Positions 7,757 through 15,098 of a stretch of DNA of 16,912 nt are shown in pieces (the stretch's first letter is position 1; every line of letters starts with the position of its first letter). Both the position numbers and the translations under genes were made by a program. The DNA is taken from positions 1 through 16,912 of the forward strand of contig JBAQPP010000023.1 of assembly GCA_049305865.1 (NCBI GenBank), read 5' to 3'. A model generated the notes under the pieces. The model saw only the letters and a list, made by a program, of their open reading frames with translations, was not told where the DNA came from and did not search any database. This stretch comes from UBA6263 sp049305865. GTDB taxonomy: Bacteria > Patescibacteriota > Gracilibacteria > Absconditabacterales > Absconditicoccaceae.

Positions 7757-8284
7757 TTACATACCTGGTAGTACTTCCATTGATTTTTCAATGATGTAGT
7801 CTGCGGTGGTTTTATATCTGTAAAGGTCTCCACCGAATTTAAATGTTCTTTTACATGCTCCATAATCTCCTATAATGGTTTCTATGTAACCATAAGAACC
7901 AATTACAACAAAGTTTTTGCCATTATTTGTAAATAGCTCTGTTTTGTTACCTTCCAATTTCATCCACTGTTTTCGAATAGACCAGTGGTATGGATTGTGC
8001 TCAGGTACATCATCAACGAAAACTAAGATTTCATTACTGACTTTTTCCAATTCAACATCATGAATTCTTTCAAAATCTTTCTTACTTTCGGTCCATAGAG
8101 ATATATTGATACCGAGTTTTTTAAGGGATTCGAGAGTTGTTGTGGGATTGAATTCAGTTTTCGTTTTTATTACTTCTTGTTCTGTTGTTTTATCATCTTG
8201 TGATGGAGGATTAAAGATTCGATAGAATCCTAAAACAACCAATGGGATGAAAAGCAGGTAAAGATAATTTGTTTTAAATTTCAT
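7757..8284 (-). CDS. Unknown membrane-anchored protein, UGA-free
   Basis: 175-aa protein that I do not recognise. Residues 6-23 (NYLYLLFIPLVVLGFYRI) form a single hydrophobic N-terminal segment, either a membrane anchor or an uncleaved signal; there is no lipobox Cys. A polar linker rich in Asp, Glu, Lys and Thr (26-50) follows, then a compact domain with FVDDVPEHNPYHWSIRKQW (88-106) and VVIGSYGYIETIIGDYGACK (125-144). It is probably exported with its C-terminus outside. It has 11 Gly codons and no TGA. Promoter (8310-8337) and terminator (7700-7730) make it a monocistronic unit that runs against the flanking plus-strand nrd locus. Its function cannot be inferred; the strand and codon use argue that it is an insertion between the bcp-like gene and nrdB. 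Confidence 0.8.
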   Translation of the reverse strand: MKFKTNYLYLLFIPLVVLGFYRIFNPPSQDDKTTEQEVIKTKTEFNPTTTLESLKKLGINISLWTESKKDFERIHDVELEKVSNEILVFVDDVPEHNPYHWSIRKQWMKLEGNKTELFTNNGKNFVVIGSYGYIETIIGDYGACKRTFKFGGDLYRYKTTADYIIEKSMEVLPGM

Positions 8285-8309
8285 AGTTTTGTTTGTATTT
8301 ATAATATAT

Positions 8310-8337
8310 CTTATATATATTTTATAACAAAAGTCAA
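8310..8337 (-). promoter_or_regulatory. Promoter of the 175-aa gene
   Basis: On the minus strand TTGACT (8337-8332) is followed after 16 nt by TATAAG (8315-8310), with overlapping alternatives at 17-18 nt. It lies in the 83-bp gap shared with the divergently transcribed nrdB. The core TTGACTTTTGTTA resembles the other UGA-free unit promoters. Confidence 0.6.
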
Positions 8338-8367
8338 CTATAGTTTTTAAATCTTTAATTTAATTAA

Positions 8368-9408
8368 ATGTCCTTTGTACCTAATCAAATTTTTAATCCT
8401 GAGGGTAATGATGATACTCAGGTAAGAACTATTATAAAATGAAATACAACCTGACTTTTTAATCTCAACAATACCAAATATTGACGAGCTAAATCGTTAT
8501 ATACAATTATGATAGGAAATTTTTGGGTACCAGAAAAGGTATCATGACTGTGAGAAGATAGCGTATGTTATCAAAATGATTTAAGTGATGAAGAACGTAG
8601 AGCATACGATGGTATTTTATCATTCTTAATTTTTCTTGATAGTATACAGACTGTAAATCTTCCAAATTTTGCTGATTATATTACTGCTCCGGAAGTTAGT
8701 CTTATCATTGCTATCCAGACGTATCAAGAAGCAATACACTCTCAAAGTTATGCAACTATTCTTGAATCGGTAGTAGATAGTAATAAAAGAGATCAGATTT
8801 ATTATTTTTGGAGAGACAATGAAATCCTACTTGAAAGAAATAAATTTATAGGTCAGATATATCAAGACTTTATAGATAATCCAAATGATGAAAATTTTTT
8901 TAGAGGATTAATCTGAAATTTTCTTCTTGAGTGATTATATTTTTATAATGGATTTGCTTTTTTTGATACTCTTGCCGATCAACAAAAAATGAGATCTACA
9001 GATAGGATGATCAACTATATACGTAGAGATGAACTTACTCATGTGACTATGTTTACCAATATTCTTCATGAAATTAGAAAAGAATTTCCAGAAATGTGGA
9101 ATGAAAAAATGATTTACGATATGTTTAGTGATGCTGTAGATCAGGAAATTAAACGATCACAATTTATATTAGGAAATAAAATTATAGGAATCAATGATAA
9201 ATCAACTGAAGTTTATACAAAATGGTTGGCAAATAATAGGCTTGCTATGCTATGACTTGAGCCATTGTTTCCTGATACTGTAAAAGATAATCCCTACAAA
9301 CATCTTGAAAGGTTGCAAGACAATAATATGGAAAAATGAAATTTTTTTGAATCTACTATTACCAATTATACTCAGTCTAGTAGTATGAAATGAAGTCGAG
9401 ATTTCTAG
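8368..9408 (+). CDS. nrdB: Class I ribonucleotide reductase small (radical) subunit NrdB
   Basis: 346-aa ferritin-like subunit generating the radical used by NrdA. All expected metal ligands are visible: Asp91 (FLDSIQ), Glu121 and His124 (QEAIHSQSY), Glu188 (LLEGLY), Glu222 and His225 (RRDELTH). Tyr128, seven residues after Glu121, matches the radical Tyr122 of E. coli, indicating a canonical tyrosyl-radical enzyme. Glycines such as Gly25, Gly29, Gly39 and Gly62 are TGA. ATG 8368 lies in an A/T-only leader without Shine-Dalgarno sequence; the stop is TAG. nrdB lies about 3 kb from nrdA on the same strand, separated by four plus-strand genes, and has a minus-strand gene directly upstream. No NrdR box is evident before it. 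The tail SSSMKGSRDF would be the NrdA-binding end. Confidence 0.96.
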
Positions 9409-9420
9409 GAATGTAAAATT

Positions 9421-9957
9421 TTAAATTAAAAATTCTCTTATTTTTTCAATCAATTTTTTGTGTGTTGCAGTAAGCTTTCTTATTCCAGACTCTAGATGAT
9501 CTAATATTTCTAGAGTTTCTTTTGTATATTTTTTTTGAAATATTTTGCTTGTCGTATCTAAATCTCTCACGTTGTCTAAACGATCAGATAGCTTGATGAC
9601 TAATCCATATGATGACATATTAATCATTTTATTTTTTAAATATTCTGTTTTTCCTATTTTTTTAATTTCAGATTCATTGGATGTTAATTCATCTACTAAT
9701 GCAGCTACATAATAGCCAAATTTTTCTGCAATTTCTTGAAGTGTAACATTTTCACAATCTTCTACAGTATCGTGTAATAGTGCAGCTGTCATGAGAAGCT
9801 CTATGTTTTTTGATTTTTTGTATGTCTCTATATTTTTTGCTACAGAGATAGGGTGTCGATAATAGGGCATATCATTTCATTTTCTTTTTTGTCATTTATG
9901 CTTTTGAAGAGCAAATTCTAGGGCTTTTTCAAACATTCATACAAATTGTATTGGCAT
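9421..9957 (-). CDS. Standalone HD-domain hydrolase, probable small alarmone hydrolase
   Basis: 178-aa single-domain HD protein resembling the hydrolase domain of RelA/SpoT and MESH1-like small alarmone hydrolases, which remove pyrophosphate from (p)ppGpp. Motifs are ALEFALQKHKGQKRKG (12-27), HPISVA with metal ligand His35, ALLHDTVEDCE with His62-Asp63 and Glu66-Asp67 (59-69), and SDRLDNVRDLD with Asp125 (124-134). There is no synthetase, TGS or ACT domain, and the length fits the standalone class. Gly7, Gly22 and Gly27 are TGA, which hides the first 29 residues, including His-proximal family motifs, from standard-code translation. ATG 9957 is used; Met8 (9936) is an alternative start. The gene converges with nrdB, 12 bp apart. 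Activity on (p)ppGpp is inferred from family only. Confidence 0.85.
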
Positions 9958-10020
9958 CTTGTTTTGATAGATAAATACCAAATATATAATCATATTTTTA
10001 TTTAAGTGAAATGTTTTTTT

Positions 10021-10050
10021 AAAAAAAACTCCTCGCGTAAAAACGGAGGA
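10021..10050 (-). terminator. Terminator of the 192-aa gene
   Basis: On the minus strand TCCTC-CG (10050-10044) pairs with CG-GAGGA around TTTTTA, with one bulged base, then a run of eight T. It lies 27 nt after the stop at 10077. Across to the HD gene start (9957) the sequence is AT-rich with nothing else seen. Confidence 0.75.
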
Positions 10051-10076
10051 ATTTTCGTGATTTTCTGTGTTGAAGA

Positions 10077-10655
10077 TTATTTCAATAATTCTCTCAGTTC
10101 TGTAATATTAACTGAAATTTTGTTGTAGTTTTCTTCAAGGAACTGCTCAACTTTTACTTTTAGGTCTTTAACCATGTTTTCGTTTGCCAAACCAGTTGTA
10201 CGTGAGGATTTTACAAATGAAAGTGGCTGAGCAGTATCATAATAATCGTTTCCCAGGAATATCCTGGAGTCGTTTACCGGTTCATAAGTTGGTCTTATTG
10301 AAAGCCTACTTTTTTTGATAACTCCGGTCCTGTTTTTTACAAAGCTTTTGTGTTTCTCTGATTTCCAGATATCACGTCCTGATGTTTTGATGTGGACATG
10401 TAGAGGACCCAGGTAAACCATTATAGTTTCGTTGCCTTTGAAATTGGTTTTTAGAGCGTCCATATCCTTACGATGTTTATCCTGGAAGTTGGAAACAGCA
10501 ACTAGCAATCTTTCAAGAGGAACAAAGACTTCATCTTTCCCTGGATGACCTTCAAAAATGTTTTGTACTTGAGTTTGAAGGATCGTTAATCCACCCTTGG
10601 AAGAGAGTAATGCTTTGAGTTTTTTTTCGCTTGATGATAATTTTTTTCTTGTCAT
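10077..10655 (-). CDS. Unknown basic soluble protein, UGA-free
   Basis: 192-aa protein that I do not recognise. It has no signal peptide or membrane segment. The N-terminus is strongly basic (MTRKKLSSSEKKLKALL). Residues 30-70 look helical, a middle block IMVYLGPLHVHIKTSGRDIW (78-97) looks beta-rich, and the C-terminus (158-192) is predicted helical with alternating charge. It has 10 Gly codons and none is TGA. It has its own TTGACA promoter (10698-10726) and terminator, and lies directly downstream of the candidate structured RNA on the same strand, separated by that RNA's terminator. The basic ends would fit nucleic-acid binding, but no known motif supports this. Confidence 0.8.
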   Translation of the reverse strand: MTRKKLSSSEKKLKALLSSKGGLTILQTQVQNIFEGHPGKDEVFVPLERLLVAVSNFQDKHRKDMDALKTNFKGNETIMVYLGPLHVHIKTSGRDIWKSEKHKSFVKNRTGVIKKSRLSIRPTYEPVNDSRIFLGNDYYDTAQPLSFVKSSRTTGLANENMVKDLKVKVEQFLEENYNKISVNITELRELLK

Positions 10656-10697
10656 GTGCTTTTGAATTTATGTTTAATGATTTTGTTTTTGAGATAT

Positions 10698-10726
10698 ATG
10701 AATAAACATTCCCTATAAAATGTCAA
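10698..10726 (-). promoter_or_regulatory. Promoter of the 192-aa gene
   Basis: On the minus strand a consensus -35 TTGACA (10726-10721) is followed after about 17 nt by a weak -10 (ATTCAT or overlapping TATTCA). It lies between the terminator of the candidate RNA and the ATG at 10655. Confidence 0.5.
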
Positions 10727-10735
10727 GTATTATTA

Positions 10736-10768
10736 TAAAAAAACTGGAGCGGTATACACACTCCAGTT
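10736..10768 (-). terminator. Terminator of the 180-nt candidate RNA
   Basis: AACTGGAG (10742-10749) and CTCCAGTT (10761-10768) are perfect inverted repeats. On the minus strand the hairpin runs into a seven-T tract, the classic intrinsic form. Confidence 0.85.
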
Positions 10769-10915
10769 AGTCTCTCTTCAGAGCCTCAGTGCCTGTTTCA
10801 GTATTTCGGAAACCGAGACATCCCCTAATACCTAGATCTCTTCGCCATGAAGGACCAGATTAACTATTGAGATCAGCCATAGTCTCTCTGTTTTCAACGT
10901 CTTGAAGTACCTTCG
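10736..10915 (-). ncRNA. Candidate structured non-coding RNA, about 180 nt
   Basis: A promoter (10922-10949) and a perfect 8-bp terminator hairpin enclose about 180 nt with markedly higher G+C than the surroundings and no ORF longer than a few codons. Local stems visible on the minus strand are GAAG-GTA-CTTC near the 5' end, GACTAT/ATAGTT around an 11-nt loop, GTTTC/GAAAC around a 9-nt loop, and GTCTC/GAGAC closing the 3' half. The decamer AGAGAGACTA occurs twice. I compared it by eye with 6S RNA, SRP RNA, tmRNA, RNase P and common riboswitches and found no matching signature. The size, isolation and own terminator resemble 6S-like or other housekeeping RNAs, but that is inference. Confidence 0.6.
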
Positions 10916-10921
10916 GGAGAG

Positions 10922-10949
10922 AGGATATCGTTTTTGTAATAAAAGTCAA
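10922..10949 (-). promoter_or_regulatory. Promoter of the 180-nt candidate RNA
   Basis: On the minus strand TTGACT (10949-10944) is followed after 16 nt by TATCCT (10927-10922), beginning six bases after the tgt stop. The upstream context AATACTTGAC is also found before the 192-aa gene. Confidence 0.6.
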
Positions 10950-10955
10950 GTATTG

Positions 10956-12113
10956 TTAGCTTTTTAGTAGCTTTTGTTTCCAGTTTTCTAATATATTATT
11001 TAGATAGACTATGTTGTGAAAACTAAGTAATATTCCACCAAGCATTTCTTTTTCTTTTATAAGATGATGAAGGTAAGCTTTGCTATAATTTTTACATGCA
11101 AAACATGGACAATTACCTGTCAGTGGAGTAAAATCAGATTTATATTTAGCATTTTTTATTGTCATATTTCATTCATCAGAAAAAGCCATACCATGTCTAC
11201 CCAGTCTGGTCGCTAATACACAATCAAACATATCGAATCCATGCTCTATAGCATGCATAAGATCTTCTGGCGTGCCTACTCACATTAGATATCTTGGTTT
11301 ATCGTTTGGTAATTTTGGTCATGTAAACTCTACTACTTCACGGATAAGGTCTTTGGATTCTCAGACACTTACTCATCAGACTGCTATTCAGTCTTTTGCA
11401 TACTGTGATAGAAAATCTATTGATTGTTGTCTGAGATCTAAGTGTATTCCTCATTGGACTATGGGGAAAAGCACTCAACGAACTTTGTCGTATTTTTTTT
11501 CTAGATGGTCAAATGCTCTTTTGGCCCAGCGATGTGTCATATGCATCTGTTCTTCTATGGTTTTTTTGTTTGCATCTGTAGGAGAACATACATCAAGTAC
11601 CATCATTATATCGCTTCATAGATTACATTGTATATCGACTACACTTTCTGGTGTGAAAAAATGTTTTGATCCATCGTATGGTGAATTAAATTTTACTCAT
11701 TCTTCTGTGAGTTTGATTTTTATTTCATGGCTAAATTCTTTATCTTCATCGTTGGATTTATATTCACCTCTACTATTTTTATTTAATCATAAACTAAAAA
11801 CTTGGAATCATCCACTGTCTGTAAGTATGAGTCAGTTTCGATTTTCAAATTTATGTAATCATCAAGCGTTTTTTATCAGTTCATCACCGGGACGTAAATA
11901 GAGATGAAATGTATTTGCTAGGATTAGATTTATTGTGGGCAAATCTCAAATATATTTGGGATCTTGTAGCATATCTAAAATTAAACCTTTTATAGTTGCT
12001 TTGGTTCCCACTGGCATAAAAATAGGAGTAGTAAGCTTTACTCCGTTTAACTGTATTTCACCTACTCTTGCATTTCAGATTTGTTTGAGTATTTTAAAAT
12101 TAAGTTTAGACAA
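10956..12113 (-). CDS. tgt: Queuine/preQ1 tRNA-ribosyltransferase Tgt
   Basis: 385-aa enzyme that swaps guanine-34 for preQ1 (bacterial route) in tRNAs with GUN anticodons. Seen in order: MPVGTKATIKG (33-43), ANTFHLYLRPG (66-76), TDSGGFQVFSL with Asp99 (98-108), the substrate-pocket block DVCSPTD (174-180), VQGGIH (219-224), GGVSVGE (246-252), MGVGTP (277-282), FDCVLATRLGRHG with Asp297 (296-308) and the zinc site Cys335, Cys337, Cys340, His366. Roughly twenty of its glycines are TGA, including one in DSGGFQ. No ATG opens the frame before conserved sequence: an in-frame TAA lies shortly upstream, so TTG at 12113 is the likely start. Residues about 112-130 are a charged stretch before EEGVKF, slightly longer than usual. 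No other queuosine gene is visible. Confidence 0.93.
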
Positions 12114-12215
12114 AATATTTAATTTATAATTTAAAATTTAGAACTTAAAATTGACGTGAGATAATATAATTAAAAACTTATTTTAAACAATAAAATTTTA
12201 AATTATTTAAATAAA

Positions 12216-12659
12216 ATGATAGAAAAAATAAAATCTGAATTATTTAAAAAATATAAAAATGATGATATAAAGTGAATGTTTTTTTCCTTATTTGATGAAA
12301 AAAATAATTTACTGTTTTCAAATGGTGTATTAAAAACTGATAAAACTATGGATAAACTTATAGATACATTGTACTATGGATTGATGGATAAGATATCCTG
12401 AATAAAAACTGTTGTTGTAGATGTCGTTTTGTCCTATGATCAAGAGACTGATTTACAAAAATTATTGTGATATGATGTAAAACAATATGGGTTTTGCCTG
12501 ATATCTGCAAATGATCAAAAAACCTGAGCTGTATTGCCAGATACCAAATGAATAAGCGATGCAAAGCAAGCTTTATGATATATAAAACAAAAAAATTGAA
12601 TTTCTTGAAATTTGGAAATATATTCTTTCAAAACAGATAGAATAGTGCTTAGCATTTAG
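12216..12659 (+). CDS. Unknown 147-aa protein
   Basis: Small soluble protein with seven TGA-Gly codons or more, among them Gly20, Gly62, Gly85, Gly104, Gly112, Gly121, Gly128 and Gly131. There is no signal peptide or membrane helix. The sequence alternates strands and helices, with FFSLFDEKNNLLFSNGVLK (22-40), TVVVDVVLSYD (65-75) and a conserved-looking end TGAVLPDTKGISDAKQALGY (103-122). The C-terminal part faintly recalls the end of AMMECR1-domain proteins, but the LRGCIG-type motif of that family is absent, so I do not assign it. It is divergent from tgt across a 102-bp AT-rich gap, and convergent with the baseplate J-like gene. ATG 12216 is the only reasonable start; the stop is TAG. Confidence 0.78.
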
Positions 12660-12692
12660 AACTTAGTTAATCGCTAAAAACTAAGTACTAAA
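12655..12692. terminator. Bidirectional terminator-like hairpin between convergent genes
   Basis: TTTAG-A-ACTTAGTT (12655-12668) pairs with AACTAAGT-A-CTAAA (12679-12692): 13 bp with one A-A mismatch. It overlaps the stop of the plus-strand gene and is followed on that side by ATTTTTATT. The stem is AT-rich, so efficiency is uncertain. Confidence 0.45.
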
Positions 12693-12700
12693 AGTAATTT

Positions 12701-14230
12701 TTATTCGAAAATAAAATTTATTCTGGATTTTAATTTTGGTAGAGTGCTGTATCGTGGTGGTCTAATTTTTATTGTTACTCAAGCAATTTCAGGATAAGAC
12801 AATATTGTTTTTTGCGCTTGTTCTTTATCTATAGATACTATACTATTCTTGATATCTTCCAATATTCAATTGATGTCTTTTGTAAAATCGTATCACTGGA
12901 TTATGTCTATTTTTGTTGGTATGATAATTACATTTCATTCTTTTTTTGTGTTATCAAAAAACACTAAACTATTTTTGTCTATTGTAACCAATTTTGATTT
13001 TTCTGATGGTCTTTGTAAAATATATTCACTAAATCATTTAATTAAATCATCTCGTTGGATATAATAAAAAGTTATATTACTTATTATATATCACTGTATA
13101 ATGGCTGACTGTTCTCATGTTTTATTCTTGATATATAGTTGTTGAGTAGTATTGGTAATTGCGTCATTGAATGAGATTAAAATACCGTTATTTATTTTGA
13201 AGTTTTGAGATACTATTTCTTTTTTATTTTGATTGATATAATTAGATAATTTTGATGATAATATATTGATATCTTTTTCTGTGATTGTTCACTGTGAACT
13301 GATGAATCATCAAGTAATGTCTGAAGAAATTTCAGCATATACTTTGTTAAGATATATACTTTGATTTAAATTTTTAATATATAATTTTGTTCAAGCTTGT
13401 ACATTTCATCTAGATCACATAAATATTCAATTATCATCTTTTTCCATTGCTTTGATTTTTACTGTGGTTTGAGATGGTTGTTTCTCTGATCAAGCTGGTA
13501 TTTCGTTCCATACTACTGTCTGGAAAAGACGTCCATCATCTGTTACTAGTCTTGTGTTTGGTACAAATGAATATTTTTTTTCGGTCTTATTTATTATTTG
13601 AGCTTCTCATCTAGAAGGGTTTTGTAAGTATTTTATATTTGCTGTACTTATTGATAACTCGTATTTATGTTGTATGGATCAAGAAAAGATTGGAATACTC
13701 AAGAATCTAGGGTCTTTTGTATATGTAGTGTCTGTATTGGGATAATAACGAAAATTATATATTATACTTTCTGATTGCTGAGAGGGTTTAATATATACAT
13801 TTCAGCTGGGTAATATAAGACTATATAATACGTAGAAAATTGCTAATATAAATGCAAGTTCAAAGCCAAAAACCACGTAGAATATATAATTCTTTCTATT
13901 GTAGGCTAATAAATGAAATCTTTTGAAATTGAAAAAAAATAGATATATAATGTTTAATACTCTTAATATTTTGCTTTTTTCTTGATGTATAACAACCAAT
14001 CATAGGCTCTGAAAAAAATATTTTGATCTATCGTTCTTGGTTATAAAATATGCGTCTATATTTCTTTCTTGTATCAATTCTTTTAATTGCTTTCATCGTC
14101 GTTCATTATCAAAAAAAGAATGTTCAGGATCTATATAGATATTCACTGATTTATTTGTTGGTAATTTTTCTAATGTTTTGAATATTTTATATAAACTATC
14201 GTTTTTTTGAAAAAAAACTTTCATAGGCAT
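12701..14230 (-). CDS. Single-pass membrane protein, CPR 'baseplate J/gp47-like' type
   Basis: 509-aa protein (507 if the second ATG at 14224 is used), with many TGA-Gly codons. A cytoplasmic N-terminal part of about 110 residues precedes one strong membrane helix (about 113-138 from the second Met, IFYVVFGFELAFILAIFYVL), followed by a long exported region. Just after the helix, ILPSGNVYIKPS and then a beta-rich repeat-like block with RGEAQIINKTEKKYSFVPNT, RLVTDDGRLFQT and KVYAEISSDITGG resemble the domain often annotated as baseplate J/gp47 in candidate-phyla genomes. A tail of phage origin is not implied: no phage genes are nearby, and the anchored topology suggests a cell-envelope role. 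It is the last gene of the cluster with RNase Y and the polytopic protein, 48 bp behind the latter. Function unknown. Confidence 0.75.
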
Positions 14231-14278
14231 AGTGTTAAAACGTTGTAGCGAAGTGCTTTAACGTCTAAATAAATTATA

Positions 14279-15061
14279 TTAAACCTGATCTCTTTTCCGT
14301 TTTTGTTGCGAATATATCAACATCATAATTGCAATAAATGATATGTATTGTTTAATATCAAATGTTATTGATTGTATAGATATGGTTCAGTATTTGGGAT
14401 AATTTTGAAATGTCATTATTACTATGTTTGTGAGTATTATAAGTATTATAAATCAGATAATTCATAGTCAAAATTGTTGTTTTTTTCTTCTAATGATTCA
14501 TGTTATGAGTATAGATATGAGTGCTCAAATAGAAATAAATAATCATGCTGGATAAACTCAATTGAATTTATTTAGTTCGCTTTCTATGTTTAATGGTTTT
14601 ATGCACATCCATTCGTGACAAGATTTTCATATAAAATTATCTCATAATAAAAGGAATATTCCTATAGGTATTATACTTAATCATATTGAATAAAATAATA
14701 TATCTATCCATATTTTCTTATTCTCATTTCTTTTTATTTTCTTGAAAAATATTTTAAAGGCTATCATAATTCATATTATAATTCAAACGAAATGAAATTT
14801 GTATCAGTATGGACTGATTAACATCAAAAATTCATTAATGCTTCTTGGTAGAATCGACGTTGTAAGTGCAAAATCTACATAAACTCATATTAAATACATT
14901 AATATTGTTAATACTGGTAACCAATAGAAAAATTTCCGAAAATCTTGATGATATTTTTTTATCAAATAATATGCTATACCCAAAAATATTATAAATCATA
15001 TTACAATACCAAAACCGGTCATATATATCTTAGCTCACCGTATGGTGATATAAGGAAACAT
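14279..15061 (-). CDS. Polytopic membrane protein, possibly a divergent Lgt-like protein
   Basis: 260-aa integral membrane protein with about seven hydrophobic segments (roughly 14-34, 45-65, 88-105, 118-140, 168-190, 197-217, 234-252) and a basic C-terminus QQKRKRDQV. TGA encodes most of its glycines, so no standard ORF over 60 codons appears on this strand. Size, the start MFPYITIRG, a GDNFIGKSC block (146-154) and VYPAGLFISIG (175-185) sit about where prolipoprotein diacylglyceryl transferase has FPYI, GRIGNF and HPSQLYE. However, the catalytic His/Arg/Glu of Lgt are not convincingly present, so this is only a suggestion. The gene begins 37 bp after the RNase Y stop and is probably co-transcribed with it. 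Confidence 0.75.
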
Positions 15062-15098
15062 AGTATTGGATTATAGAATAAAAAAACTAATGATTGCT

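Noticed and set aside
11272..11901. Long plus-strand frame of 209 codons
   Set aside because: It is exactly antisense to tgt, whose motifs are unmistakable. The frame stays open by chance of composition.
12114..12215. AT-rich repeats of the TTTAAATT type between tgt and the 147-aa gene
   Set aside because: Low-complexity A/T sequence with no regular unit; an apparent TTGACG...TATAAT pair has only 8 nt spacing and cannot be a normal promoter.
14231..14278. Short inverted repeats (ACGTT/AACGT and GTTAAA/TTTAAC) between two minus-strand genes
   Set aside because: The stems are only 5-6 bp, mutually exclusive and lack a T-tract, so chance is a sufficient explanation in AT-rich DNA.
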